From positions 5,828,001 to 5,892,000 of the forward strand of contig NZ_CP070225.1 in assembly GCF_021631985.1 (NCBI RefSeq): 64,000 nucleotides of DNA, given 5' to 3'. Position numbers and translations under genes: made by a program. This DNA comes from Sandaracinus amylolyticus (GTDB lineage: Bacteria; Myxococcota_A; Polyangia; Polyangiales; Sandaracinaceae). Position 1 is the first letter of the stretch; every line of letters starts with the position of its first letter. Shown piece by piece: positions 34,644-45,070 of this stretch. A model generated the notes under the pieces. It saw only the letters and a program-made list of their open reading frames with translations. It was not told the DNA's origin and did not search any database.

Positions 34644-35651
34644 GTGCCGATCGTCGCGCTCCTCGCGCTCGCGCGGCCGGGCGCGGTGCGCGCACAAGCA
34701 CGCGAGCGACCGAGCGTGTCGGTGTCGATCGCGGACAGCTGCGCCGAGCTCGACGCGGACGTGGTGCGGCACGTGCTCGAGGTCGAGCTCGGAGGCGATG
34801 CGGAGCTCGCATCGCCCGACGAAGCGAGCAGTCGCGTCGCGGTGCGCTGCGAGGGCACGCGCGCGCTGATCGAGATCGACGAGCGCCTCACGCACAAGGA
34901 GCTGCGCCGTGCGCTCGAGCTCGGCGCATCACGGGAGGCGAGCACGCGCATGGTCGGGCTCGCGATCGCGGAGCTGCTCGCGGCGTCGTGGCTCGAGCTC
35001 GGCACGCGCCACGAGGCGGTCGCGGAGACGGTCGGCGAGCCCGCGCGCGAGAGTGCCCTGCGGATCGTGCGCGAGCGATGGACGCTCACGATGCCGCAGC
35101 CGGACGCGCCGAGCGCGACGCGCGCGGGGCCGCTCGCGATCCGCGCCCTCGCGTCGGCGCGCCTCTCGGGCGGTGAGCCCCAGCACGTCGCGTTCGGTGG
35201 CGGGCTCGCGCTGAGCCTCGAGCTGCTCGCGCCGCTCGCGCTCGCGATCGATCTGCGCGCCGATCACGCACGCGATCACGTGTACGACGTGGGCGCGGTC
35301 GCGATCACTTCGGCGACGTTGGGCGCGATCCTCGCGGTGCGTCTGTCGCTGGGCGACGAGAACCTCCTCGAGCTCGGCGGCGGCGCGCGCGGCGGCGCCG
35401 GCTGGCTCGAGGGGCGCGCCGACGCGAGCGCGACGTCGGCGACGATCGTGGGCCCGATCTTCACGTTGCTCGGCGCGGCGAGCCTCGCGACGCGCATCAC
35501 GCGCGCCGCGTACGTGCACGTCGGCGTCGAGCTCGGATGGGTCGTCGCGGGCATCTACGGGACGCTCGCGCCGGTCGGCGAGACCATCGCGCGCATCGGC
35601 GGGACGCACGTCGCGATCACGCTCGGCTTCGAGGTGCGACCCGAGCCGTGA
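34644..35651 (+). CDS. Putative outer-membrane beta-barrel protein
   Basis: 335 residues from a GTG. N-terminal hydrophobic signal (VALLALARPGAVRAQA). Residues 20-130 form a mixed domain (VSVSIADSCAELDADV, RALIEIDERLTHKELRRAL), and residues 145-335 alternate short hydrophobic strands with Gly turns (VAFGGGLALSLELLAPLAL, LLELGGGARGGAGWLEG, HVAITLGFEVRP), ending like an outer-membrane barrel. Similar uncharacterised proteins follow ECF/FecR pairs in other Polyangiales, from memory. It comes 18 bases after the FecR gene and directly before the candidate promoter of the lipoprotein operon. Confidence 0.68.
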   Translation: MPIVALLALARPGAVRAQARERPSVSVSIADSCAELDADVVRHVLEVELGGDAELASPDEASSRVAVRCEGTRALIEIDERLTHKELRRALELGASREASTRMVGLAIAELLAASWLELGTRHEAVAETVGEPARESALRIVRERWTLTMPQPDAPSATRAGPLAIRALASARLSGGEPQHVAFGGGLALSLELLAPLALAIDLRADHARDHVYDVGAVAITSATLGAILAVRLSLGDENLLELGGGARGGAGWLEGRADASATSATIVGPIFTLLGAASLATRITRAAYVHVGVELGWVVAGIYGTLAPVGETIARIGGTHVAITLGFEVRPEP

Positions 35652-35656
35652 AGAAA

Positions 35657-35693
35657 CGAGTGAGCCACTTCCGGGGGACCCGTCCACTTCCCC
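35657..35693 (+). promoter_or_regulatory. Second copy of the two-block motif, upstream of the lipoprotein operon
   Basis: CGAGTGAGCC (35657-35666) and CCGTCCACTT (35681-35690) separated by 14 bases, the same as at 32845. It lies 18 bases before the ATG at 35711; GGAGG (35697-35701) serves as ribosome site. It begins 5 bases after the stop of the preceding gene, so the operon can be transcribed on its own. Best read as an ECF sigma target promoter. Confidence 0.6.
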
Positions 35694-35710
35694 GCTGGAG
35701 GTCTCGCTGC

Positions 35711-38700
35711 ATGCGCCAACGGCCGCACGAACGCTCGCTCTCGTCGCTGCTCCTCACCGCGTGCGCGGTCGCGCTGTGCAGCGCGTGCTCGGACACCGGC
35801 GGACCGATCCTGATGATCGACGGCGGCGATCGACAGGACGGAGGTGCTCCGCAGATCGACGGCGGTGATCGCGAGCGGCCTCGTGTGATCGCGACGACGC
35901 CCGAGCGCGGCGCGACCGGCGTCGACGTCGCGACCGAGATCGCGGTGACGTTCAGCGAGCCGATGCACGACGCGAGCTCCGTCGCGATCGAGGCCGAGGG
36001 CACGCCGATCGCGATCGGATCGGAGACGTGGAGCGACGACGGCACGACGTTGACCATCGCGCCCGCGACGCCGCTCCCCGCGAGCTCGCACGTGCGCGTG
36101 GAGCTCGACGCGGAGCTCGCCGACCGCGCGGGCAACACGCTCGGTCTGCCCTTCGTGATCCAGTTCACGACCGAGGATCGCGCGGCTCCTCGCGTGATCG
36201 ACAGCGAGCCCGGAGCGGGCGCGACCGGGCTCTCGGCGCGCCTCGACGCGATCACGATCACGTTCGACGAGCCGATGAACGCCAGCACGGGCGGCGTGCG
36301 CCTCGAGGGCGGCTCGGGCGTCGTGGGCGCGCTCTCGTGGATCGACGGACACACCGTGCGCGCGCCGCTCTCGGGGCTCGCGTACGAGACGAGCTATCGC
36401 GTGGTGCTCGAGGGCTTCGCCGACGTCGCGGGCAACGCGCTCGACGCGAGCGTCTACCTCGTCGAGGGTGCGATCCCGTTCGCGACCGGGGTCGATCGCG
36501 ATGGGCCGCGCGTGACCGACGCGGTGCCCTCCGAAGACCAGGTGAACGTGTCGATCACGACGAGCGCGATCGTCGTCGAGTTCGACGAGGCGATGGACAC
36601 GTCGATCGGGAGCGCGACGCTGCTCGCGGGCACGACGCCGCGCGCGCTCGCTGCGACGTGGTCCGACGAGGGAACGCGCGCGTCGTTCGCGCTCGCCGGG
36701 GCCGCGCTCGGGGTCGACGTCGCGCACGCGCTCGATCTCTCGTCGATGCGCGACGCATCGGGCAACGCGCTCGACGGCGCGACGTACCTCGGCGACGGCC
36801 ACCTCGACTTCGAGACCGGCGCCGACGCGACGAACCCGCGCGTGCTCTTCAGCGATCCGCTCGAGGGCGCGACCGGCGTCGCCTCGTCGACCGCGTCGCT
36901 GCGCATCGTGTTCGACCAGTCGATGGACACCCGCGTCGCGTCGCTCGCGGTGACGCGCGACGGTGGGTCCTTCGACGCACCGGCGTCGTGGAACGCGGCG
37001 GGCACCCAGGTGCAGCTCGACGTGACCGGCCAGCTGGTGTCGGCCTCGGGCTTCCGCGTCGATCTCGGCGCGCTCACGAGCGCACGCGGGATGCTGCTCG
37101 AGCCCGGCCACTACCTCGGCGACGGCGCGCTCGACTTCTCGACCGCGACGCCGACCGGCGAGCGCTGCCGCGACGAGCTCACGATCTCCGAGGCCGTCGC
37201 GCGCACGATGGCGGGCGGCTACGAGTGGCTCCTCGGCGCCGATTCGGTGAGCGTGCACGACGGCAGCAATTCGTGCGCGACCGGCGGCGTGTCGGCGGAC
37301 GCGGTGATCCGCTATCGCAAGGAGAGCGCGTCCGGCTCGAGCGGCGGTCGCTACCTGCGCGTGCGCGTGGTCGGCACCGCGTCCGCGACCGCGCGCATCG
37401 TGCTCGACGTCTATCGCGACGTCTGCGATCCGGTCGAGGCCGCCCGCACGTCGGCGCGCCTCACGTGCCCGCGCGATCGGCACGAGTGGGACACCTATCT
37501 CGACGTCGGCGCCGGCGACTATTTCGTGTGGGTCGCGACCGATCTCGGCACGCGTCCCTTCGAGGGCGCGCAGGTGATCATCGAGGAGGTCGCGGCGACG
37601 CCCGAGGGCGAGAGCTGCGCGGCGCCGTTCACCACGAGCTCGGCGGTGCACACCACGAGCGCGAACGGCGAGCACGTGTGGTCGGTGCCCGCGGGCGCGG
37701 TGGGCGGCGTCGACATGGCGATCCAGCCCGGCGCGCCCGGCACGATGGTCTGCGACGTCGACGGCCGTCAGGGCCCGGACGCGGTGTTCGAGATCGTCAA
37801 GACGTCGGATGACAGCGAGATCACCGGCGTGGTCTCGCCGATCGCGACGCCCTCGACGTCGATCGACGCGATCGACGTGCAGGTGCTCGACGCGTGTGAT
37901 CCCCGCGCACCGGCGACGCGCTCGCTCGCCTGCTTCCACGGGCTCTGGGAGGGCACGACGACCAACGCGCCCGGCCCCCGCGCGTTCGACATCCGGGGCC
38001 CCGCGGGCACCTACTACGTCTGGGTCGCGACCGCGTACCCCAACATCGCGTCGGCGCGTCCTTCGCCCGCGTTCGAGCTGCGCACGCGCGAGCTCGTGCC
38101 CGGCGACGGCGAGAGCTGCGCGACCGCGATCGCGATCGGCGCGACCGGCTCCACGACGATCGCGCCGGCGAGCACCGCGAGCGTGTCGACCCCGTCGTGC
38201 GTCGAGCCGGGCACGAACGTGAGCTGGTACCGCTTCACCGCGAGCGAGAACGCATCGCTCGTCACCGCCGGCGCCGCGGGCGGGGTCGCGACCTTCGATC
38301 GCGCGAGCGGTCGCGAGCTGAGCTGCTCGCTCGACGCGCGCACACGCGCCGTCGCCGCGTTCGTCCGCGCGGGTGACGAGGTCTGCGTCGCGGTCGCGAA
38401 CGGCGCGTCGATCGGTGCGCTCTCGATCGAGCCGGTCCCCTACACGGGCAACATGGGCGTGCCCACCGCGATCGAGCTCACGCCGCCGCTCGATCCCGAG
38501 GGCGATCCGATCACGCTGACCCTCGAGCGCTGGGTCGCGGTCACGCCGAGCTCGCTCTACCTCGGCGTCACGAGCGGCATGGTCGCGTTCCCGCGCAGCG
38601 GTGGGGGCGGCATCCACTACGCGCTGCCCGGTGATCAGCTCGGCACCGCGGGCATCGCGATCGGCGAGTCGCTCTTCACCATCGACGACTCGACGACCGC

Positions 38701-39346
38701 GGGCACCGCGACGCGACTGTGGAGGCTCGTCGGCGCGACCGGTGCGTTCGCGCCCGTCGCGTGGGATCCCGGCGCCGACTATCCGGCCGACGCGTTCGAC
38801 TCGCTCTTCTTCGACGGCAACGATCTCTGGATCGCGAACGACGGCCGCTGGCTCGGCAGCACGCTCGAGATCCCGGTGACGTTCTCGCGCGTGTCGGCGA
38901 CGTCGCCGGCCACGCCCGGGCCGGTCGTGACCGTGCCGGCGTTCGGCGACGTGATCGGCACCGCCATCGATCAGACGTGGATGTACGTCGCGGCGCGGCT
39001 CGGCATCGGCAGCACGGGCCCGGTCGGCGTGTACCGCGTCGAGCGCGCGAGCGCGGGCAGCGCGACGCCGCGGATCGAGCGCATCGCGGAGCTCTCGCTG
39101 CTGACGTCGGTGCGCCCGCTGGTGATCGACTCGCAGGTGCTCGCGCAGCACCTCTACTTCCGCGACACCGACGGCAACGTGCGGGTGATCGCAGGACCGG
39201 GCGGTGCGACCCCGCGCGACCTCGGCGTCCTGAGCGGCTTCGGCGACACCGACGACTTCACGCTCGCGCGCGATCCCGCGAGCGGCGCGCTCTTCCTCTT
39301 CGACTCCGAGAACGCGGCGCTCGGCCGCATCGTCCGCCTGGACTGA
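35711..39346 (+). CDS. Large lipoprotein with four SbsA/Big_5 Ig-like domains (paralogue 1)
   Basis: 1211 residues. Lipoprotein signal (LLTACAVALCSAC) and a short GGD-rich linker. Four Ig-like domains of the Big_5 type follow between residues 55 and 480, each opening with a P-x-V-x-x-x-x-P-x-x-G-A-T-G pattern and containing a FSEPM or FDEPM-type strand (ITFDEPMNAS, VEFDEAMDTS, IVFDQSMDTR). The middle part has Cys-rich beta domains (EGESCAAPFTTSSAVH, GTYYVWVATAYP) and the C-terminal 300 residues resemble a beta-propeller (DSLFFDGNDLWIANDGRWLG). It should sit on the cell surface; first gene of the operon. Confidence 0.88.
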   Translation: MRQRPHERSLSSLLLTACAVALCSACSDTGGPILMIDGGDRQDGGAPQIDGGDRERPRVIATTPERGATGVDVATEIAVTFSEPMHDASSVAIEAEGTPIAIGSETWSDDGTTLTIAPATPLPASSHVRVELDAELADRAGNTLGLPFVIQFTTEDRAAPRVIDSEPGAGATGLSARLDAITITFDEPMNASTGGVRLEGGSGVVGALSWIDGHTVRAPLSGLAYETSYRVVLEGFADVAGNALDASVYLVEGAIPFATGVDRDGPRVTDAVPSEDQVNVSITTSAIVVEFDEAMDTSIGSATLLAGTTPRALAATWSDEGTRASFALAGAALGVDVAHALDLSSMRDASGNALDGATYLGDGHLDFETGADATNPRVLFSDPLEGATGVASSTASLRIVFDQSMDTRVASLAVTRDGGSFDAPASWNAAGTQVQLDVTGQLVSASGFRVDLGALTSARGMLLEPGHYLGDGALDFSTATPTGERCRDELTISEAVARTMAGGYEWLLGADSVSVHDGSNSCATGGVSADAVIRYRKESASGSSGGRYLRVRVVGTASATARIVLDVYRDVCDPVEAARTSARLTCPRDRHEWDTYLDVGAGDYFVWVATDLGTRPFEGAQVIIEEVAATPEGESCAAPFTTSSAVHTTSANGEHVWSVPAGAVGGVDMAIQPGAPGTMVCDVDGRQGPDAVFEIVKTSDDSEITGVVSPIATPSTSIDAIDVQVLDACDPRAPATRSLACFHGLWEGTTTNAPGPRAFDIRGPAGTYYVWVATAYPNIASARPSPAFELRTRELVPGDGESCATAIAIGATGSTTIAPASTASVSTPSCVEPGTNVSWYRFTASENASLVTAGAAGGVATFDRASGRELSCSLDARTRAVAAFVRAGDEVCVAVANGASIGALSIEPVPYTGNMGVPTAIELTPPLDPEGDPITLTLERWVAVTPSSLYLGVTSGMVAFPRSGGGGIHYALPGDQLGTAGIAIGESLFTIDDSTTAGTATRLWRLVGATGAFAPVAWDPGADYPADAFDSLFFDGNDLWIANDGRWLGSTLEIPVTFSRVSATSPATPGPVVTVPAFGDVIGTAIDQTWMYVAARLGIGSTGPVGVYRVERASAGSATPRIERIAELSLLTSVRPLVIDSQVLAQHLYFRDTDGNVRVIAGPGGATPRDLGVLSGFGDTDDFTLARDPASGALFLFDSENAALGRIVRLD

Positions 39347-39357
39347 GGGAGCCCACG

Positions 39358-42300
39358 ATGACCCAGCGTTCCTTCACCTGCGCCCTCGCGCTCGCGCTGC
39401 TCGCGCTCGCGGGATGCGGCGACGACGACACGACGAGCGACGCCGGCCTCGGCGACGCGGCCACGACCGACGCGATCACGGAGCTGCCCACCGCGCCGGT
39501 GGTGATCGCGACGATGCCGACCGACGGCGAGCGCGACGTCGCGCCCGACGCGACGATCCGCGTCCTCTTCTCGCGCCCGATGCGCCGCGACGCGGGCACC
39601 GTGTCGCTCGCGGGGCCGAGCGGGCCGATCGCGATCGACACCACGACCTGGAGCGACGAGGGCGACCTCCTCGAGATCACCCCGGCCGACGCGCTCGAGC
39701 CCGGCGCGACGATCACCGTCGACGTCGACGATGCGTTCGAGAGCACCGAAGGCGCGCCCCTCGCCGAGCCGACGAGCATCGCGTTCACCGTCGCCGACGT
39801 GGTCGCGCCGCGCGTGGTGTCGACGACGCCGACGGAGGACGCGACCGTCGAGATCGATCTCGGGGAGATCGTCGTGACGCTCAGCGAGCCCGTCGACGCG
39901 CGCACCGCGACCGCGCGGCTCGAGGGCCCGGGCGCCGCGACGCTCGGTGCACCGCGCTTCGACGGCATCGAGGTGACGCTGCCGATCACCGGCGCGCTCG
40001 AGCACGACGCGTCCTACCAGGTCGTGCTCGAGGGCTGGCGGGACGCCGCGGGCAACACGCTCGACGCGAGCGTGCTCGGCGACGACGGATCGCTCGACTT
40101 CGTCGTCGGGCCCGACGCGCGCGCGCCGTTCGTGATCGATGCGAGCCCCTCGGAGGGCCAGCTCGACGTGAGCGCCGCCGCCACGACGCGCGTGCTGATC
40201 GCGTTCTCCGAGCCGATGGACGAGACGCTCGGCGCGGCGACGCTGGTCGTCGGCGACGTGCGCACCGAGCTCGAGCAGCGCTGGGAGGACGGCGGCACGC
40301 GCCTCGTGCTCTCGGTGAGCGGCCTGCTCGCGCTCGAGGCCGCGCACCGCGTCGAGCTCGCGGGCTACGCCGATCGCTCGGGCAACACGCTCGACACGAC
40401 GGTGCACCTCGGCGACGGCGCGCTCGACTTCACGACCGGCAGCAGCACGCCGCCCTACGTCTCGTACTCCACGCCCGAAGAAGGCCGCACCGACGTGCTC
40501 CCGGGCGCGGCGCGCGAGCTCGTCGTGGTGTTCAGCGAGGCGATGGACACCACGCGCACCACCGCGACGCTGGTGGGCGACGGACGCAGCGCGGAGCTCC
40601 ACGGCACCTGGTCGATGTCGGGCACCACGCTCCGGCTCGACGCGTCCGCGGTGATCAACGCGGGCGCCTCGTACCAGCTCGATCTGCGCGGGTTCGAGGA
40701 CGCGACGGGCGTACCGCTCGATGCGTCGCACGCGTACCTCGGCGACGGCGTGCTCTCGTTCGCGCTGGTCGCGCCGACCGGCGAGCGCTGCGGCGACGCG
40801 CTCACGCAGTCGGAGGGCGAGGCGCTGCCGAACGGACATCGCTGGACCCTCGGCGCGCTCGCGGTGATCGCGAACGACGGCAGCGCGTCGTGCGACACCG
40901 ATGGGCACGGCAGCGACGTGGTCGTGCGCTACCGCAAGACGACGCCCGCGGCGGGCGCGCCGGGCGGCACCGTCCTCCACGTCCACGCCGCGATCGCGAA
41001 CGCCGACCTCGACGTCGAAGTGCGCCAGGGCACCTGTGATCCGCGCGCGAGCGAGGGCCTGCGCGCGTGCCTGTGGCGCGGCGTGTTCAACGGCTCGGGC
41101 CGGCGCAGCGACGTCTGGGTCGACGGCGGCGAGGGCGAGTACTTCGTGTGGCTCGCGCAGGAAGCGCGCGAGTCGTTCCGCGGTGCGACGATCACGATCG
41201 AAGAGGTCGCGCTCCCGCCCGAGGGCGAGAGCTGCCTCGCGCCGCTCACGACCGCGAGCGCATCGCACTCGATCGGCCTGAACGGCGCGCACCAGTGGAC
41301 GTTCGATCAGGGCGGGCTCGTCGGGCTCGATCGCGCGCTCACCCACACCGGCGCGGGCGCGCTCGCGTGCGACGCATCGGCCGAGATGAACCTCGACGGC
41401 GTCGTCGCGTACCGCAAGACGTCGAGCACGAGCCTGGTCACGGTGGAGGTCGACGCGACGACCTCGAGCAACACCGCGCCCGGCGTGAGCGTCGAGGTGG
41501 GCGACGCATGCGCGCCTTCGACGCCGGGGCGCAGCGTGCTCGCGTGCGAGGCCGAGGCCGACGAGCACCGCGGCACGACGACGACGCTCGACGGCCCGGC
41601 GCGCGATCTCTACGCGTGGATCGTCGCCAACAAGGGCTCGGGGATCCGCCGCCCGCTCCCCGCGACGACGCTGTCGATCGACGAGTTCGAGCCCGCGCCG
41701 GGCGACACCTGCGCCGGCGCGATCCCGATCGACGCGTCGACCACGAACGCGATCACGCCCGGGGGCCGACACCGCGCGTACGCGCCGTCGTGCCTCGCGG
41801 GAGGCAGCGGCGTGACGTGGTACCGCTACACCACGCGCGAGCAGCTCGGGATCGTCCGCACCACCACGCGTCACGTCGCGGCGATCGTCGATCGCGCGAG
41901 CGGTCGCACGCTGCGCTGCGGCGACGACAGCGGCACCGGCGCTGCGGTGATCGTGCCGCCCGGCACCGAGGTCTGCGTCGCGCTCACCTCGACGGGCACG
42001 GCCACGTCGCTCTCCGTCGACGAGATCGACTTCGACGGCGTGCTCGGCGCGGAGACCGAGCTCGGCATCACCGGCACCGGCACCCTCTCGCCGCGGTGGA
42101 TCGCCGCGACCGACGCGGACCTCTGGGTGCGCCACTCGACCTCGGGCCTGCTGCGCGCGCCGCGCGCGGGAGGCGCGCCGTACACCTCGTCGACCGTCCC
42201 GACCACGACCGGCAACGCAGGCCTCCTCGCGCCGGACGGATCGATCGTCACGACCACGACCGCGACCACGTCGAGCGCAGCGCGCCTCGTGCGGATCGTC

Positions 42301-42894
42301 TCGACGAGCGGCACCGTGCTCGCCACCCCCGCGGCGATCGACACCGCGCCCACCGGCGGCTACCCGGCGCGCCGCGTCGACGCGCTCACGCTCGACGACA
42401 CCGGGTTCCTCGTCGCGACCGTCGGTGATCCCGTCGTCTTCTATCGCATCCCGTTCGCGGGCGGACAGGCGGTCGAGATCGGTCGCAACGACGTGCTCAC
42501 CGACGTCGCGGGCATGGCCGCCGACGCGACCTACGTCTACGTCGTCGGCACCGTCGCGGGCGTCGAGGGCGTGCATCGCCTCGCGCGCGCCGCGCTCGCG
42601 ACCGCGTCGCAGGTGCCGGTGACGATCGCGTCGGGGATGGGGCTCGCCAACGATCGTGCGTCGATCGTCGTCGACTCCACGACCGACGCGGGTGCTCTCT
42701 ACTTCCGCGCCGAGAGCCCCGCCGACGTATGGGTCGTGCTCGACCCCGCCGCGCCCACGCCGCGCTGGGCCGGACGCATCTGGACGGCGCGCGACAGCCG
42801 CGCCGACACCGGGCTCGCGTTCGACCCCGCGCGCTCGTCGCTCTTCCTCGTCGACACCTCGGACTCGAGCGGGCGCTGGCTGCGCCTCGACTGA
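39358..42894 (+). CDS. Large lipoprotein with four Ig-like domains (paralogue 2)
   Basis: 1178 residues with the same order of parts as the preceding gene: lipoprotein signal (ALALLALAGCGDDD), four Big_5 domains (IRVLFSRPMRR, IVVTLSEPVDA, VLIAFSEPMDE, LVVVFSEAMDT), the GERCGDALTQSEGEALPNG block, the EGESCLAPLTTASASH block, a SGVTWYRYTT-type block and a C-terminal propeller-like region. The two proteins align from end to end, so they arose by tandem duplication. The gene begins 11 bases after its paralogue with GAGGGAG as ribosome site. Probable surface adhesin or binding protein; no ligand evident. Confidence 0.88.
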   Translation: MTQRSFTCALALALLALAGCGDDDTTSDAGLGDAATTDAITELPTAPVVIATMPTDGERDVAPDATIRVLFSRPMRRDAGTVSLAGPSGPIAIDTTTWSDEGDLLEITPADALEPGATITVDVDDAFESTEGAPLAEPTSIAFTVADVVAPRVVSTTPTEDATVEIDLGEIVVTLSEPVDARTATARLEGPGAATLGAPRFDGIEVTLPITGALEHDASYQVVLEGWRDAAGNTLDASVLGDDGSLDFVVGPDARAPFVIDASPSEGQLDVSAAATTRVLIAFSEPMDETLGAATLVVGDVRTELEQRWEDGGTRLVLSVSGLLALEAAHRVELAGYADRSGNTLDTTVHLGDGALDFTTGSSTPPYVSYSTPEEGRTDVLPGAARELVVVFSEAMDTTRTTATLVGDGRSAELHGTWSMSGTTLRLDASAVINAGASYQLDLRGFEDATGVPLDASHAYLGDGVLSFALVAPTGERCGDALTQSEGEALPNGHRWTLGALAVIANDGSASCDTDGHGSDVVVRYRKTTPAAGAPGGTVLHVHAAIANADLDVEVRQGTCDPRASEGLRACLWRGVFNGSGRRSDVWVDGGEGEYFVWLAQEARESFRGATITIEEVALPPEGESCLAPLTTASASHSIGLNGAHQWTFDQGGLVGLDRALTHTGAGALACDASAEMNLDGVVAYRKTSSTSLVTVEVDATTSSNTAPGVSVEVGDACAPSTPGRSVLACEAEADEHRGTTTTLDGPARDLYAWIVANKGSGIRRPLPATTLSIDEFEPAPGDTCAGAIPIDASTTNAITPGGRHRAYAPSCLAGGSGVTWYRYTTREQLGIVRTTTRHVAAIVDRASGRTLRCGDDSGTGAAVIVPPGTEVCVALTSTGTATSLSVDEIDFDGVLGAETELGITGTGTLSPRWIAATDADLWVRHSTSGLLRAPRAGGAPYTSSTVPTTTGNAGLLAPDGSIVTTTTATTSSAARLVRIVSTSGTVLATPAAIDTAPTGGYPARRVDALTLDDTGFLVATVGDPVVFYRIPFAGGQAVEIGRNDVLTDVAGMAADATYVYVVGTVAGVEGVHRLARAALATASQVPVTIASGMGLANDRASIVVDSTTDAGALYFRAESPADVWVVLDPAAPTPRWAGRIWTARDSRADTGLAFDPARSSLFLVDTSDSSGRWLRLD

Positions 42895-42907
42895 CCAGGG
42901 AATGATC

Positions 42908-45052
42908 ATGCGCCGTTCGCACCTCTCCGCTCTCCTCGCATCGCTCGCACTCGCCGCGTGCACCGAAGGCGGGCCCTCGGCACCGGTCGACGCCGGCCAC
43001 CTCGCGCCCGACGTCGGCACCGACGCCGGACCGCCCGTGTGCGAGACCGCCGGCTCCACGCTCGGCGCGGCCTGCACCGCCACGCACGAGTGCGACGACG
43101 GCTGCTTCTGCAACGGCGTCGAGCTCTGCAGCGAAGGCGTCTGCGTCGCGGGCGAAGCGCCCTGCGCCGACGAGCACGCGTGCACCGACGACGTGTGCGA
43201 CGAGCGGGCGCGCACCTGCAGCGCGACCCCCCACGACGATCGCTGCGACGACGGCGTCTTCTGCAACGGCTTCGAGGTCTGCGACTTCGAGTTCGGCTGT
43301 CTCGGCGGCCTCCCGCCGAGCTGCGCCGACGGCGATCCCTGCACCACCTCGGCATGCGATCCCGCGCTCGATGCGTGCGTGCACGCCGCGCGCGACCTCG
43401 ACGGCGACGGCGCGGCCGACGACCGCTGCGGCGGCGACGACTGCGACGACGATCCCACCACCGGCGCCCTCGCCTCCCCCGATCAGCCCGAGCAGTGCGG
43501 CAACGGGCGCGACGACGACTGCGACGGTCGCATCGACTTCTACCAGGACGACTGCACCGCGCCGAACGACGACTGCGCGAGCGCCGAGCTGCTGCCCGGC
43601 CCCGGCACGTTCGTGCGCACCACGCTCGGCGCGACCGACGACGTCCCGCTCGCGTGCGCGCCGACCGGCAACGACGTCGTGTTCCGGGTGCGCCTCGATC
43701 GCTCGCAGGACGTGAGCGTCGCGGTCGTGCCCGAGGTCGGCTCGGCCGCGGTCGCGGTTCGTCCCTTCGGCGCGTGCGAGAGCGGCCCCGAGCTCGCGTG
43801 CGCCGCAGGCGCGGCGATCGCCCGCAACCTCGCGCCCGGCGACTACGCGATCGTCGTGCGCAGCGGCAGTGCGTCGCGCTTCGAGCTGACGGTCAGCTAC
43901 GCCGCGCCCACGCCCGTCGGCTCGACCGATCTCTGCCAGGCGAGCGCGGTCGACGTCTCGGGAGGCGGCACCTTCACGGGCCTCTTCGCGAACACCCGCG
44001 ACGACTACGCGCTCTCGTGCCGGCCGACGGCCACCTCGCGCGACGCCGCGTACCGCCTCGAGCTCACCGAGACGAGCGACGTCACGCTGATCGCGACCAC
44101 CACCGGCGGCGGCGCGACCTCGACCTACCTCGCGCTCACCCGCGACTGCTACGCGCCCGCGACCACGCTCGCCTGCGTGCAGCGCGCGTCGGCGGAGATC
44201 GTCCGGCGCACGCTCGAGCCCGGCACCTACTACGTGCTGCTCGAGTCCGCGGCGGCGGCCGCGACCAGCTGGACCCTCTCGGTCGACGTGCGCCCCGCGA
44301 TCCCGCGCAACGACGGCGACGCGTGCACGACCGCGGTCGACATCACGAACACCACCGCGACGCTGCCGCTCTCGATGCTCTCGCTCGACACCGGCACGAC
44401 GTGCGGCGGCGCGCCCGCGACCTCGCGCGACGCGAGCTTCACGTTCAGCACCACCGCCGAGCAGGACGTCGTGCTGCACACCACGGTGGGCAGCCCGCAC
44501 TTCCTCGCGGTGAGCCGCACCTGCGGCGATCTCCGCACCGAAATCTTCTGCACGAGCGGCACGCCGACCATCGATCACCGCTTCGTGCGACTGCCCGCGG
44601 GCACCTACCACGTGACCGTCTCGACCTCGGTCGCGTCGGGCGATCTCACCGCGTCGGCGCGCATCGAGCCGCCGACCACGCCGCCCACCAACGACACCTG
44701 CGCGAGCGCGAGCACGCTCGAGGATGCGGTGCCGCTGCGCTCCGATCTCACCGCCGCGAGCGACGACGTCGCGTCGTGCGGAGGCGCCGGCGCGCGCGAC
44801 ACGCTGCACCGCTTCGTGCTCACCGAGCGCCGCGAGGTGACGCTGATCGCGCGCCGCACCGACGGCTCGGGCGAGCTGCTCTCGCTCGGCCTGCGTGGCG
44901 CCTGCGAGGGCACGACCGATCTCGCCTGCGCGCCCGGAGCGCCCGCGGTCCTCAGCCGCACCCTCGACCCGGGCACCTACTACGCCGTCGTCGAGTCGAG
45001 CCCCGCCGCCGCGGGCTCGTACGCCCTGACCCTCTACCTCGCGGCCCCCTGA
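42908..45052 (+). CDS. Lipoprotein with metal-binding (MopE-like) motif and pre-peptidase C-terminal-like repeats
   Basis: 714 residues. Of two ATGs (42902, 42908) the second has AGGGA at proper distance. Lipoprotein signal LLASLALAACTEG. Residues 30-150 have Cys-rich repeats (CDDGCFCNGVELC, CDDGVFCNGFEVC), then the putative metal-binding motif CGNGRDDDCDGRID preceded by GGDDCDDDP. From residue 215 there are four related domains of about 120 residues, each starting with a Cys-rich N-D-x-C segment and ending in a PGTYYVLLES- or PAGTYHVTV-type strand, like PPC domains that help secretion or binding. Third gene of the operon. Confidence 0.85.
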   Translation: MRRSHLSALLASLALAACTEGGPSAPVDAGHLAPDVGTDAGPPVCETAGSTLGAACTATHECDDGCFCNGVELCSEGVCVAGEAPCADEHACTDDVCDERARTCSATPHDDRCDDGVFCNGFEVCDFEFGCLGGLPPSCADGDPCTTSACDPALDACVHAARDLDGDGAADDRCGGDDCDDDPTTGALASPDQPEQCGNGRDDDCDGRIDFYQDDCTAPNDDCASAELLPGPGTFVRTTLGATDDVPLACAPTGNDVVFRVRLDRSQDVSVAVVPEVGSAAVAVRPFGACESGPELACAAGAAIARNLAPGDYAIVVRSGSASRFELTVSYAAPTPVGSTDLCQASAVDVSGGGTFTGLFANTRDDYALSCRPTATSRDAAYRLELTETSDVTLIATTTGGGATSTYLALTRDCYAPATTLACVQRASAEIVRRTLEPGTYYVLLESAAAAATSWTLSVDVRPAIPRNDGDACTTAVDITNTTATLPLSMLSLDTGTTCGGAPATSRDASFTFSTTAEQDVVLHTTVGSPHFLAVSRTCGDLRTEIFCTSGTPTIDHRFVRLPAGTYHVTVSTSVASGDLTASARIEPPTTPPTNDTCASASTLEDAVPLRSDLTAASDDVASCGGAGARDTLHRFVLTERREVTLIARRTDGSGELLSLGLRGACEGTTDLACAPGAPAVLSRTLDPGTYYAVVESSPAAAGSYALTLYLAAP

Positions 45053-45070
45053 CTCCGAGGCTCGATCTCC

